Assembly (NCBI RefSeq): GCF_016793485.1
Contig: NZ_JAEULZ010000006.1
Coordinates: 154,083-218,082 of the forward strand
Origin: Mesorhizobium sp.
GTDB lineage: Bacteria; Pseudomonadota; Alphaproteobacteria; Rhizobiales; Rhizobiaceae
Reading direction: 5' to 3'
DNA length: 64,000 nt
Part shown: positions 43,496 through 52,860 of the stretch, piece after piece
Position numbering within the stretch: position 1 is the stretch's first letter
Layout of the letters: each line of letters begins with the position of its first letter
Position numbers and translations under genes: made by a program
Notes under the pieces: generated by a model
Told to the model about the DNA's origin: nothing
Database searches by the model: none
The model's input: only the letters and a program-made list of their open reading frames with translations

Positions 43496-46400
43496 ATGGC
43501 AGATAAGAACCAGCTGAAAATCGCCGATCAGGTCGACCTAGCGGACGACGATCCTTTTGCGGAGCTGACCCGTATCATGGGCTTCGACCCGCGCCAGCCG
43601 GCAAAGCGTCCGGAGCCGGCTTCGGTCCAGCCGCTTTCGAGACTTGCACCTGTTTCCCAGCCTGCCCCGGCTGCGCAGGCGGCGGACGAGCAAGATTTCA
43701 GCCTCGACCTCGAGAAGGAATTGCTCGGCGGATTTGATCTGGAGGAGGAGCAATACGCTCAGCCCCAGGGCTTCCCGTCCGACGACGCTTCCGCACCGGC
43801 TTTTGCAGACGTTGATTTCGATTTCGGCGACGCATTCGAGCCCACGAACGCTCCCGTTTCGCACGAGCCTGTGGCTATCGCGGAACCGGACTTTTCCTTC
43901 GACGGCGACCTTGACGCGGCCTTCGCCGCGGCGCTTCCGGACAACGAGGTCAGACAGGAACGCTGGCAGGATCAGAACGGCATCGACCTCGATTTCGGTT
44001 TGACCGACGAAGATATCCGTGCGCTGGATGCCGTCGCGGTTGCCCCTGCGCCACAGCCCGCATTGCCGGTCACCCCTGAATCCGTTGCCCTCGACGACTT
44101 TGATGCCAATTTCTATGCCGCACTCGCCGACATCGACATGAGCTTCCTGGATACGCCAGCTGAGGCCCGCGCGACGGAGCAGCCGACGGAGACTGAGGCA
44201 GAGACGCATGCGGCGCCGGCAGCCGAGTCTTCGGATTTCGACATCAATCTGTTCGACGAGGCTGATTTCCGGCTTGCCGAGGAGGCAAATGCTCCCGCGG
44301 CGCAGGAATTCGTTCCGGAGAGCGAGACATTTCCCGAGATCGGCGCGGAGGCGTTCGATTTTGGCCTTGATGAATTGCGTCTGGATGATCAGGCGCCTGC
44401 GGCGGAAGCCGCGCCGCAGCCGCAAGACGAGACTTTCTTCGACGACATCGATTTCGGCGCGACACAATACGAACAGGATACCGCACCGGTCGCATCCGCC
44501 TCCACGACGGTTGAAGTCGTCCAACCGGTCACTGCCTCCAATTTCGAGCTTTCCGTGCCTGCCTATGTACCGCGCAAACTGCCGACATCGCCAATGGATG
44601 TGGCAGCCGAAGCTTTCCGCCAGCGCGAGGCTATTGCCGCGCCTGCCGAGCCTGAATTCAACCTTGAGGACGAACTCAACGCCCTGCTCGGCAACAAGAA
44701 GGCGGCGCCGGTCGAGGTTCCGGTCGTTGCGCAGCCTGCACCGGTTTTTGACGCGCCTTCGTTCGCGCCGTCCTACGCTGCGCCTTCCTACTCGCCCCCA
44801 GAGACATATCGGTCTTCGACATCCGATATATTTGGAACGTCCGGCGCGACGGCCTATCAGCCGATCGAGGCCCCTAAGCCAGAGCCGGTTGCGTTCGATG
44901 CGCCGGCGCACCCGGCAGATATCGACGACAATCTGAAGTGGGAGCTGGACGAGGCTTTTGCTTCGGAAACGCACGCGGCAGCAGTCGATCAGGATATTGT
45001 CTACGCCCCCAACTATTCTGACGACTATTCCAGGCCCTATGCTGAGAACGCCGGTCTGGCATCCGAGGCCGGTCGCGACTACGAGCCTGCCTATGACGCC
45101 CGCTATGATGATCGGAGACCAGAGCCGGTCGATCTAGATCTCATGCTTGATGAATTCGTCGATGAACCAGTTCGTCCGGAGGCGGCGATTTCCTACCGTG
45201 ACGCTGTCGCAGGCGCCGCCGTTGGGGTGGCCGCCACGCGCCTCGGCTCGCCGCAAGTCGCGCGCACCGGGGTTGAACAAGAGCGTTTCAGCCCGCATCG
45301 CGATCCCGTTGTGCGCGGCAATCCGCTGACCGAGGATCCGCTGGATATCATCACCCAGCTTGCGGAGAAATACTCACGCAAGGATACTGTCCGTGCGGCG
45401 ACTGGCGCAAGCTATGGATATTTGCCCGAGGACGAGGTCGATGGCGACATCGATATCTCCGATGTTTTCGAAGAACAGCCCGACGTCGAAACTGTCGAGG
45501 TAGTCGACCGCGCGATCGCGCTGGCCGATGATCTCGATATTCCGGAGTTGCCGGAGGAAGAAGATCTTCCGCCTGCGGCTGCCTACGACGACCTTGATGC
45601 AGAATTCTCTAGCCTGCTCAACGACATCAGCACCGAACCAGCCGCTGCGCAACAGGCGCCTGCCGGCTATCAGGATCCCCTGGCCGGCGGGTTCAGCGCC
45701 CGCGCCTATCAGGCCCGCCCCTATGAGAACGCCGGCGTCATAGCAACGGCTGCCGGAACTCGTCCGGCTCCTGCTCGCCCCATGGATGAAAACCTCGGTC
45801 AGGGTGCATTCTCCCTCGATGCCGACGACATCTATGGTCGTCCGTCTTCTGGGGCGCAGTACGCTGATGCCTATGATTACGATCCTGAATTCGAACAGGA
45901 GATCGCACCGCAGCAATTCGCTGAGAGGTCAACCCGCAAGTCGCCTTCGCGCGGTCTGCTGATCGCGGGCATCCTCGGCGGCGTTGTGCTGGTCGGCGCT
46001 ATCGGCGCGTTTGCGCTGTCCTTCGGCGGTGGCGCGAGCGGCGACGCTCCGACCATCGTCAAGGCCGATGAAGGTCCTGTGAAGGTCCGGCCGGAAAATC
46101 CAGGCGGCGCGACAGTGCCGAACCAGGAGAACAAGGTGTACGACACCGTGTCGGGCGAAACCGGCAATGGCGTTGCACCGCAAGAAAAACTCGTCACCAC
46201 GGCAGAGGAGCCGATGGACGTCACTCCTCCGCCGGTTGAGGAGGATCCGGCCACGGCATCCGGCAAGAGCGAGGACCGTATCGAGCAGATCGTGCAGGAC
46301 GCAGAGGGCCAGACGGACGCTGAACTGACGGCGGTCGCTCCGCGCAAGGTCCGCACCATGGTGGTGAAGCCGGACGGAACGCTGGTGCCGCGCGAGGACG

Positions 46401-46951
46401 ATGTCGAGATGGCCCCGTCCAACGAGCAGACGGAAGCGATCGCGGCGGTCGCCTCATCCGAGACAGCTACCGGGGCGACAGGAAGCCTTCCGGAATCGGC
46501 GCCGGCCCTTGCTCCTGTTCCAGAGCAAACTGCCACGGTTCCCGCCCCGGTGCAGACGGCCGGCATCCCCGATGCCGCAGAATCCGGCGCAACGCCTGCT
46601 ACTGCCCCGGTTGCCCCGCTTCGGCCTGCCGATCAACCGGTCGATGTGGTCGGGGAAGTCGCGCCCACCCAGGTGGCTGCCGCGACCACAGCGGCCGCGA
46701 CGGCCGGCGCAAGCTGGGCCATGCAGATTGCATCGCAGCCGAGCGAGGCCGCGGCGCAGTCATCCTACCAGGACCTTGTCCGTCGCTACGGCAGCGTACT
46801 GCAGGGTCGCGAGGTCAACATCGTCAAGGCCGAGATCGCCGGCAAGGGTACGTTCTGGCGCGTGCGCGTGCCGGCGCCAACCCGCAATGAGGCGATAAAC
46901 CTCTGCGAGACCTATAAGGCCGCCGGCGGCAACTGCTTCGTTTCGCGATAG
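43496..46951 (+). CDS. SPOR-domain cell-envelope protein with long acidic N-terminus
   Basis: An 1151-residue protein from ATG 43496 (MADKNQLKIADQ). Residues 1-815 are low-complexity and acidic, rich in Asp, Glu, Ala, Pro and Phe with recurrent short motifs such as DFDxDFGD, and should be cytoplasmic and disordered. One transmembrane helix follows at about 820-845 (LLIAGILGGVVLVGAIGAFA). The periplasmic part is Pro/Ala-rich and ends in a SPOR domain (SWAMQIASQPSEAAAQSSYQ onward), which binds denuded glycan strands at division sites. It is a likely septal protein. nagZ follows, consistent with peptidoglycan turnover. Confidence 0.88.
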   Translation: MADKNQLKIADQVDLADDDPFAELTRIMGFDPRQPAKRPEPASVQPLSRLAPVSQPAPAAQAADEQDFSLDLEKELLGGFDLEEEQYAQPQGFPSDDASAPAFADVDFDFGDAFEPTNAPVSHEPVAIAEPDFSFDGDLDAAFAAALPDNEVRQERWQDQNGIDLDFGLTDEDIRALDAVAVAPAPQPALPVTPESVALDDFDANFYAALADIDMSFLDTPAEARATEQPTETEAETHAAPAAESSDFDINLFDEADFRLAEEANAPAAQEFVPESETFPEIGAEAFDFGLDELRLDDQAPAAEAAPQPQDETFFDDIDFGATQYEQDTAPVASASTTVEVVQPVTASNFELSVPAYVPRKLPTSPMDVAAEAFRQREAIAAPAEPEFNLEDELNALLGNKKAAPVEVPVVAQPAPVFDAPSFAPSYAAPSYSPPETYRSSTSDIFGTSGATAYQPIEAPKPEPVAFDAPAHPADIDDNLKWELDEAFASETHAAAVDQDIVYAPNYSDDYSRPYAENAGLASEAGRDYEPAYDARYDDRRPEPVDLDLMLDEFVDEPVRPEAAISYRDAVAGAAVGVAATRLGSPQVARTGVEQERFSPHRDPVVRGNPLTEDPLDIITQLAEKYSRKDTVRAATGASYGYLPEDEVDGDIDISDVFEEQPDVETVEVVDRAIALADDLDIPELPEEEDLPPAAAYDDLDAEFSSLLNDISTEPAAAQQAPAGYQDPLAGGFSARAYQARPYENAGVIATAAGTRPAPARPMDENLGQGAFSLDADDIYGRPSSGAQYADAYDYDPEFEQEIAPQQFAERSTRKSPSRGLLIAGILGGVVLVGAIGAFALSFGGGASGDAPTIVKADEGPVKVRPENPGGATVPNQENKVYDTVSGETGNGVAPQEKLVTTAEEPMDVTPPPVEEDPATASGKSEDRIEQIVQDAEGQTDAELTAVAPRKVRTMVVKPDGTLVPREDDVEMAPSNEQTEAIAAVASSETATGATGSLPESAPALAPVPEQTATVPAPVQTAGIPDAAESGATPATAPVAPLRPADQPVDVVGEVAPTQVAAATTAAATAGASWAMQIASQPSEAAAQSSYQDLVRRYGSVLQGREVNIVKAEIAGKGTFWRVRVPAPTRNEAINLCETYKAAGGNCFVSR

Positions 46952-46976
46952 CGCCGGAAGAATCGGTCGAAATCCA

Positions 46977-47004
46977 AACGGCGCGGCACCAGCCGCGCCG
47001 TTTC
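46977..47004 (+). terminator. Terminator after the SPOR gene
   Basis: AACGGCGCGGC (46977-46987) pairs with GCCGCGCCGTT (46992-47002) around an ACCA loop, followed by T residues. This 11-bp stem is convincing though the T-run is short. Confidence 0.75.
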
Positions 47005-47067
47005 CACGTCTGGGTACTCTCTGATTTCGGGGGTGCGGCGGCTCTTGCTTCCGGCTAAAATCCGCAC

Positions 47068-48093
47068 ATGACCGAATCAAAAGCCATGATCCTCGGCTGC
47101 CACGGCAAGTCGCTCAGCCGCGAAGAAGTCCGTTTCTACCGAGGCGAAGTCCCATGGGGCTTCATCCTGTTCGCCCGCAATATCGGAGAACCCGAACAGA
47201 TCCGCGATCTGGTCGCCGAGATGCGCGATTGCGTGAACCGGCCGGATGCGCCGGTTTTCATCGATCAGGAAGGCGGGCGCGTCCAACGCATCAGGCCGCC
47301 GCTCGCGCCGAACTATCCCGCTGGCGCAGCGCTTGGCGCGATCTGGCAGGACGACCACGAGGCCGGCGAACGCGCCACTTGGCTGCTCGCCCGGCTCCAT
47401 GCCTTCGACCTGCTGCGTTACGGCATCACGGCGGATTGCCTGCCGGTTCTGGACGTCCCCATTGAAGGCGCCAGCGATGTCATCGGCGCGCGCGCCTATG
47501 GCAAGAAGCCGGAGGCGGTGACCGCTCTCGGTCGCGCCGCCGCCGAAGGTCTGATGTCGGGCGGCGTGCTGCCTGTCATGAAGCATATCCCCGGACACGG
47601 CCGGGCTTTCTCCGACACCCATTTCGAGCTGCCGGTAGTGGATACGAAGCTCGGTGACCTGCAGCGCCATGACTTTGTTCCGTTCCGCGAACTTGCCTAT
47701 CTGCCGATGGCCATGACAGCCCATGTGATCTTCAGCGCAATCGACCCCGACAATCCGGCGACCACCTCCGGCAAGGTCATCGAGCAAGTGGTCCGCGGCG
47801 AAATCGGCTTCGATGGCTTGCTGATGAGCGATGACACCTCGATGAAGGCGCTTTCTGGGGATTTCCCGTCGAAAGCCGCCGCGATCCTTGCGGCGGGCTG
47901 CGATATCGTCCTTCACTGCAACGGGGAAATGGAGGAAATGGCGGGCATCGCGTCCCGGACCAAGGGCCTCCAGGGACTCTCACTTGAGAGAGCGAAGCGC
48001 GCGCTGTCCTTCATCAAGGATCGCGACAACGCCGACGAAGCGGAAGTCCGTGCCGAGTTCGCGACCTATTTCCGCGAAACGGCTGTGGCGTAG
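47068..48093 (+). CDS. nagZ: Beta-N-acetylhexosaminidase NagZ
   Basis: A 341-residue GH3 enzyme. The catalytic dyad lies in MKHIPGHGRAFSDTHFELP (His general acid/base loop) and the nucleophile Asp in GLLMSDDTSMKAL. FIDQEGGRVQRI is the substrate loop. It removes N-acetylglucosamine from anhydro-muropeptides in the cytosol during wall recycling. scpA follows after 15 bases. Confidence 0.94.
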   Translation: MTESKAMILGCHGKSLSREEVRFYRGEVPWGFILFARNIGEPEQIRDLVAEMRDCVNRPDAPVFIDQEGGRVQRIRPPLAPNYPAGAALGAIWQDDHEAGERATWLLARLHAFDLLRYGITADCLPVLDVPIEGASDVIGARAYGKKPEAVTALGRAAAEGLMSGGVLPVMKHIPGHGRAFSDTHFELPVVDTKLGDLQRHDFVPFRELAYLPMAMTAHVIFSAIDPDNPATTSGKVIEQVVRGEIGFDGLLMSDDTSMKALSGDFPSKAAAILAAGCDIVLHCNGEMEEMAGIASRTKGLQGLSLERAKRALSFIKDRDNADEAEVRAEFATYFRETAVA

Positions 48094-48108
48094 CAGAAGG
48101 ATACGACC

Positions 48109-48954
48109 TTGGCGGAAGCCACGGAGATCAAGGCGGGCAAGGCCGCACCGATGGACCGCCTCTGGGCGGACAACGATGAGTCGCGGGCCACCGACGATCC
48201 GTCGCTGGTGGTGGATGTCGCCGGCTTCGAAGGCCCGCTGGACCTGTTGCTGCATTTGGCGCGCAGCCAGAAGGTCGATCTTGCCCGGATTTCCGTGCTC
48301 GCGCTCGCGGAACAATATCTCGTCTTCATCGAAACCGCCCGCAAGCTGCGGCTCGAACTCGCCGCCGACTATCTCGTCATGGCCGCCTGGCTGGCTTTCC
48401 TCAAATCCAAGCTGCTCATTCCCAAGCAACCGGGCGAGGAGGGCGAGAGCGGCGAGGAAATGGCTGCCGTCCTGCAGTTCCGTCTGAAGCGTCTGGAAGC
48501 GATGCGCGACGCTGCCGCTCGGCTCGTCAACCGCAACAGGCTTGGACGCGACGTCTTTGCGCGCGGCATGCCCGAACTCGTGATCATCGAGAAGCGCAAC
48601 GAATGGTCGGCGACGCTCTACGACCTGCTCACCGCCTACGCTTCGCAGCGTCAGCGCCAGGCGGTTGATCATGTGCGCATCGCCAAGCGCGGCGTCTGGT
48701 CGCTCAAGGACGCGCGCGACATCCTCACCCGCATGGTGGGAGAACTGAAGGACTGGACGGCGCTCGACAAGTTCCTCATCGACTATCTGGCAAGCCCGGA
48801 AGATCGCGCCACCGCGATCGCCAGTTCCTTTGCCGCAAGCCTTGAGCTCATCCGGGAAGGCATGCTTGAGGCGCGCCAGGATGAGGCCTTCGCTCCGCTC
48901 TATCTTCGCGGGCGGCAGCAAGAGGCCAGAAAAACCATCGAGGTGGTAGCATGA
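48109..48954 (+). CDS. scpA: Segregation and condensation protein A
   Basis: A 281-residue kleisin. I read a TTG start at 48109 after GAAGGA; ATG at 48151 is the alternative. The N-terminal SMC-binding segment VDVAGFEGPLDLLLHLARSQ is clear, and the C-terminal winged helix ends the protein. It bridges SMC heads together with ScpB. The stop overlaps the scpB start by four bases. Confidence 0.93.
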   Translation: MAEATEIKAGKAAPMDRLWADNDESRATDDPSLVVDVAGFEGPLDLLLHLARSQKVDLARISVLALAEQYLVFIETARKLRLELAADYLVMAAWLAFLKSKLLIPKQPGEEGESGEEMAAVLQFRLKRLEAMRDAAARLVNRNRLGRDVFARGMPELVIIEKRNEWSATLYDLLTAYASQRQRQAVDHVRIAKRGVWSLKDARDILTRMVGELKDWTALDKFLIDYLASPEDRATAIASSFAASLELIREGMLEARQDEAFAPLYLRGRQQEARKTIEVVA

Positions 48955-49703
48955 CCGAAGGCGGCTCTATCGTCCCGTTTCCGCTCTCCGACACCGCTGT
49001 CGAGGCTGATGTGGCGGATGAAACCATGGTTCGCAACCCGGCCGAGCGGCTGCACATGGCCGAGGCCGTGCGCATGGCGGAGGCCATCGTCTTTGCCAGC
49101 GCGGAACCTGTGAGCGAAAAGCAGATCGGCCAGCGCCTGCCCGACGGCATCGACGTTCCGGCTGTCATGGCCGAGCTTCAGCAGACTTATGAGCGTCGCG
49201 GCGTCAATCTTGTGCATGTCGGCGACGGCTGGGCGTTCCGCACGGCAGGCGACCTCGCCTTCCTGATGAGCCGCGACAGTGTCCAGCAGAAGAAGCTGTC
49301 GCGCGCCGCGCTCGAAGTCCTGGCCATTATCGCCTACCACCAGCCGGTCACCCGCGCCGAGATCGAGGATATCCGCGGCGTAGAGACGTCCAAGGGCACG
49401 CTCGACACTCTGATGGAAACCGGTTGGATCCGCATGCGCGGCCGCCGCCGCACCCCGGGCCGGCCGGTGACCTATGGCACCACCGACAGCTTCCTCGATC
49501 ACTTCGCGCTTGAGGAACTTCGCGACCTGCCAGGTATTGACGAGCTGAAGGGGGCCGGTCTGCTCTCGACCCGCATGCCGGCGAACTTCTCTATACCGGT
49601 GCCGCCAAGCGATCCGGACCTCCTCACCGACGACGAGGATCCGATGACTGACGTCGACCTCGAGGAACTCGGTCTGTTGACACCCAAGGTTACAGATGAT
49701 TGA
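48951..49703 (+). CDS. scpB: Segregation and condensation protein B
   Basis: A 250-residue tandem winged-helix protein. Family motifs: LSRAALEVLAIIAYHQPVTR, EIEDIRGVETSKGTLDTLME and GRPVTYGTTDSFLDHFAL. It dimerises and binds ScpA in the condensin complex. The C-terminal tail after residue 215 is acidic. Confidence 0.94.
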   Translation: MTEGGSIVPFPLSDTAVEADVADETMVRNPAERLHMAEAVRMAEAIVFASAEPVSEKQIGQRLPDGIDVPAVMAELQQTYERRGVNLVHVGDGWAFRTAGDLAFLMSRDSVQQKKLSRAALEVLAIIAYHQPVTRAEIEDIRGVETSKGTLDTLMETGWIRMRGRRRTPGRPVTYGTTDSFLDHFALEELRDLPGIDELKGAGLLSTRMPANFSIPVPPSDPDLLTDDEDPMTDVDLEELGLLTPKVTDD

Positions 49704-49751
49704 CCCACGACCGGGGCCGGCTGTGTTGCCTGAGGTCCCCCGGAGCGTGGT

Positions 49752-50873
49752 TTGAAAGTCCAGCGTAGCGATTCGGAGGCAGTGCCCGCGCCCTCACGGG
49801 TGACGGCAGGCGTTACGTTTGCCGCGCGGCTGGCATTCGAGCACATCAGCCACGCCTTCAGCGCCGGACGCGATACCCTCTCGGACGTCTCGTTCTCCGC
49901 TGAGCCAGGCGAGGTTCTCTGCCTTCTCGGACCCTCGGGCTCGGGCAAGACGACACTCCTGCGCATTGCCGCCGGCATAGAATCGCAGTCATCCGGCCGC
50001 GTGCTGCTCAATGACCGCGAGATCGCCGGCCCCTCGACTTTCCTGCCGCCGGAACAGCGTTCAATCGGCCTTGTTTTCCAGGATTATGCGCTGTTTCCGC
50101 ACCTCACCATCCTCGACAATGTTCGCTTCGGCCTGACGGCGATGGCGCGGGAGGATGCACGCCGCGAGGCGCTGATCGCGCTGGCACGGGTCGGACTGGA
50201 GCATCGCGCTGGCTCACTTCCGCATCTGCTATCCGGCGGCGAACAGCAGCGCGTGGCTCTCGCCAGGGCGCTGGCGCCTCGCCCGGCTGTTCTCTTGATG
50301 GACGAACCCTTCTCGGGCCTCGATTCACGGCTGAAGGATAGCGTAAGGGCCGAAACGCTTGCGATCCTGCGCGAAAGCCGCGCCACGGCCATCGTCGTTA
50401 CGCATGACGCAGAGGAAGCGATGCGCCTGGGCGACCGGATCGCACTTCTGAAGTCCGGCCGTCTGGTGCAGGCCGGCCGCGCCGAGGATCTGTACCTCAA
50501 TCCGGCCGATCTCTTTGTTGCAGGCTTTTTCTCTGAACTGAACCTGTTCGATGCCAGGGTTTCCGGCGGTTTTGCTGATACGCCGGTCGGCATGATCGAG
50601 GTTCCCGGCGTGGCGGATGGAACGAAAGTGACGGTGGCCGTCAGGCTTTCCGGCTTCGAAATCGGGGATGAAGGTCGGGATTTCCAGGCGCGGATACTGT
50701 CCAGGCGCTATCTGGGCGTCGTCGAACTGCTTGAATTCGTGGTTTCCGGCGCGGAAAAACCCGTCAGGGCGCGTATCCGCTGCGGCGCTTTGTCCTCGGG
50801 TGCAAGAGATATCTGGCTTTCATTGCGCAAGTCTGACGTACTTGTGTTTGAAACTGGCGACGAAAACGCATAG
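49752..50873 (+). CDS. Orphan ABC ATPase, FbpC/PotA-like
   Basis: A 373-residue ATPase with Walker [14 protein letters not shown]-loop FQDYALFPH, signature [16 protein letters not shown] and Walker [13 protein letters not shown], plus a TOBE-like C-terminal domain ([27 protein letters not shown]). It resembles Fe(III) importer ATPases. No binding protein or permease is adjacent, which is odd. A TTG start at 49752 after GGAGCG is inferred; the first conserved segment starts near residue 29, so the N-terminus could be shorter. Confidence 0.85.
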   Translation: MKVQRSDSEAVPAPSRVTAGVTFAARLAFEHISHAFSAGRDTLSDVSFSAEPGEVLCLLGPSGSGKTTLLRIAAGIESQSSGRVLLNDREIAGPSTFLPPEQRSIGLVFQDYALFPHLTILDNVRFGLTAMAREDARREALIALARVGLEHRAGSLPHLLSGGEQQRVALARALAPRPAVLLMDEPFSGLDSRLKDSVRAETLAILRESRATAIVVTHDAEEAMRLGDRIALLKSGRLVQAGRAEDLYLNPADLFVAGFFSELNLFDARVSGGFADTPVGMIEVPGVADGTKVTVAVRLSGFEIGDEGRDFQARILSRRYLGVVELLEFVVSGAEKPVRARIRCGALSSGARDIWLSLRKSDVLVFETGDENA

Positions 50874-50908
50874 ATCGTAGCCAGGGAAAAAACAGGAAGA
50901 ATGTAACA

Positions 50909-51130
50909 ATGGGTTCCTTTTCAATTTGGCACTGGCTGATCGTGCTGGTCGTCGTGCTCCTCGTTTTCGGCCGCGGCAAGATTCCCGAATTGATGGGCGA
51001 CATGGCCAAGGGCATCAAGAGCTTCAAGAAAGGCATGGCCGACGACGATACGGCCGACGAGCCCAAGACGGTCGAACACCGTGTGGACGAATCGGTGACC
51101 GCGGGCAAGGAAAAGGCCACGAAGAGCTGA
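50909..51130 (+). CDS. tatA: Sec-independent translocase protein TatA
   Basis: A 73-residue protein with the signature [20 protein letters not shown]: a short N-terminal helix, then the [19 protein letters not shown] amphipathic helix and an acidic tail. It forms the pore of the twin-arginine translocase. GAAGAATG-type spacing before the ATG is normal. Confidence 0.96.
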   Translation: MGSFSIWHWLIVLVVVLLVFGRGKIPELMGDMAKGIKSFKKGMADDDTADEPKTVEHRVDESVTAGKEKATKS

Positions 51131-51177
51131 TTCCGTTTGCGGAATGATCGGCCTGCCTGAAAGCCGGAACGAAAGCC

Positions 51178-51792
51178 ATGTTTGAGATCGGCTGGACCGA
51201 GATGCTGGTGATCGCGGTCGTGATGATCGTGGTCGTTGGCCCGAAGGATTTGCCGAAAATGCTGCGTACCTTTGGCCGCACCACGGCCAAGCTGCGCTCC
51301 ATGGCAGGTGATTTCCAGCGCCAGTTCAACGACGCGCTGAAGGAAGCCGAGCTCGACGACGTCAAGAAGTCGGTGGATTCGCTCAAGAGCCTCAATCCGG
51401 CCAACGAGATCAAGAAGCAGCTCAATCCGTTCGAGAAGGCTGCGGCCGATGTGCGGTCAGGCCTGGACACGCTGAAGCCCAAGCCTCCCGAACCCGCGTC
51501 GCCCGTTACCCATGCGGCAGAGCCGCTGAAGGCTGGGCCTACGACCGAGGGATCTTCGTCGGCGATTCCTGCTGCCTCCGCGTCTGTTGCAGCTGCGGTG
51601 GGCGTGCCCGATCCTTCCGCGCCGGCCCCTGCGACCGCGCCACAAGAAGCTGTCGCCAAGCCCGCACCCCGGAAAGCCAGGCCGAAGTCTGAAGCCAAAC
51701 CGAAGGCGGACAAGCCGGCTGTGACTCCCGACGAAGAGACGAAGCCGAAGGCTGCGCCACGCAAGAAAAAAACCGAAAGCAGCGCGCCGTGA
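51178..51792 (+). CDS. tatB: Sec-independent translocase protein TatB
   Basis: A 204-residue protein with the start MFEIGWTEMLVIAVVMIVVV and the hinge GPKDLPKMLRTFGRTTAKLR. A long Ala/Pro/Lys-rich C-terminal tail (from about residue 95) is typical for rhizobia. With TatC it forms the substrate receptor. It overlaps the tatC start (GTGA). Confidence 0.95.
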   Translation: MFEIGWTEMLVIAVVMIVVVGPKDLPKMLRTFGRTTAKLRSMAGDFQRQFNDALKEAELDDVKKSVDSLKSLNPANEIKKQLNPFEKAAADVRSGLDTLKPKPPEPASPVTHAAEPLKAGPTTEGSSSAIPAASASVAAAVGVPDPSAPAPATAPQEAVAKPAPRKARPKSEAKPKADKPAVTPDEETKPKAAPRKKKTESSAP

Positions 51793-52658
51793 CCAACACC
51801 GATCAGGACGAGGTCGACAAGTCGTCGGCGCCACTCATCGAGCATCTGATCGAACTGCGTCGCCGGCTGATATGGTCGATCGGCGGCTTCTTCGTCGCCT
51901 TCCTGGTCTGCTTCTTTTTTGCCAAGCAGCTTTTCAACCTGCTGGTCGTCCCCTTCCAGTGGGCGGTTTCCTGGGCTGGCCTTGATAACCAGAAGGTCGA
52001 GCTGATCTACACCGCGCCGCAGGAATTCTTCTTCACCCAGATCAAGCTCGCCATGTTCGGCGGCTTGGTGATCGCCTTCCCGCTGATCGCCACGCAGATC
52101 TACAAGTTCATCGCGCCAGGCCTCTACAAGAACGAACGCAACGCGTTCCTGCCATTCCTTATCGCCTCGCCGATCCTTTTCCTCATGGGCGCGGCGCTCG
52201 TCTATTTCTTCTTCACACCGATGGTGATGTGGTTCTTCCTCGCCATGCAGCAGAGCGGCGGCGAAGGCGAGGTTCAGATCTCGCTGCTGCCAAAAGTTTC
52301 GGAATATCTCAGCCTCATCATGACGCTGATCTTTTCGTTTGGCCTGGTGTTCCAGCTTCCCGTGGTGACGACGCTGATGGCGCGAGTCGGCATGCTTTCC
52401 TCGCAGGCGCTGGTGGACAAGCGCAAATGGGCGATCGTCATCGCCTTCATCGTCGCGGCCGTCCTCACGCCGCCTGATCCGGTCAGCCAGATCGGATTGG
52501 CGGTGCCGACGATCATTCTCTACGAGGTTTCGATCTGGGCGGCTCGCTGGGTGGAGCGCAAGCGCGAGGCCGAACGTCTCGCGCGAGAGCGCAAGGAAGC
52601 GGAAGAGGCTGCTGCCGAGAAAGCGGAGCCGGTAACCGCAGAGGCGGGCACGACCTGA
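51789..52658 (+). CDS. tatC: Sec-independent translocase protein TatC
   Basis: A 289-residue six-helix protein. It starts with GTG at 51789, overlapping the tatB stop. Conserved features: LIEHLIELRRRLIWSIGGF with the substrate-binding Glu, the SPILFLMGAALVYFFFTPMV region and TPPDPVSQIGLAVP. A charged Glu/Ala-rich tail follows residue 250. In many alphaproteobacteria serS follows tatC; here it does not. Confidence 0.95.
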   Translation: MTNTDQDEVDKSSAPLIEHLIELRRRLIWSIGGFFVAFLVCFFFAKQLFNLLVVPFQWAVSWAGLDNQKVELIYTAPQEFFFTQIKLAMFGGLVIAFPLIATQIYKFIAPGLYKNERNAFLPFLIASPILFLMGAALVYFFFTPMVMWFFLAMQQSGGEGEVQISLLPKVSEYLSLIMTLIFSFGLVFQLPVVTTLMARVGMLSSQALVDKRKWAIVIAFIVAAVLTPPDPVSQIGLAVPTIILYEVSIWAARWVERKREAERLARERKEAEEAAAEKAEPVTAEAGTT

Positions 52659-52860
52659 TCTTTTTTCGAGCGTGTCCCCCGACAGGCTCCCTGCCGGTGC
52701 ATTCACTACCGCGAGAGCCCCGGTCGCATTCGAAAATGCGAGATTGGACTCGTTAAGACTCCGTGCCGTTGCTCAAACCGGCACAATGCGTCTTCCGGCA
52801 GGCCATTGAAGCCGTGCCTCGACCCTGCCAGTTTGGGGGTATGAAAAACCGGCTGGCTGC

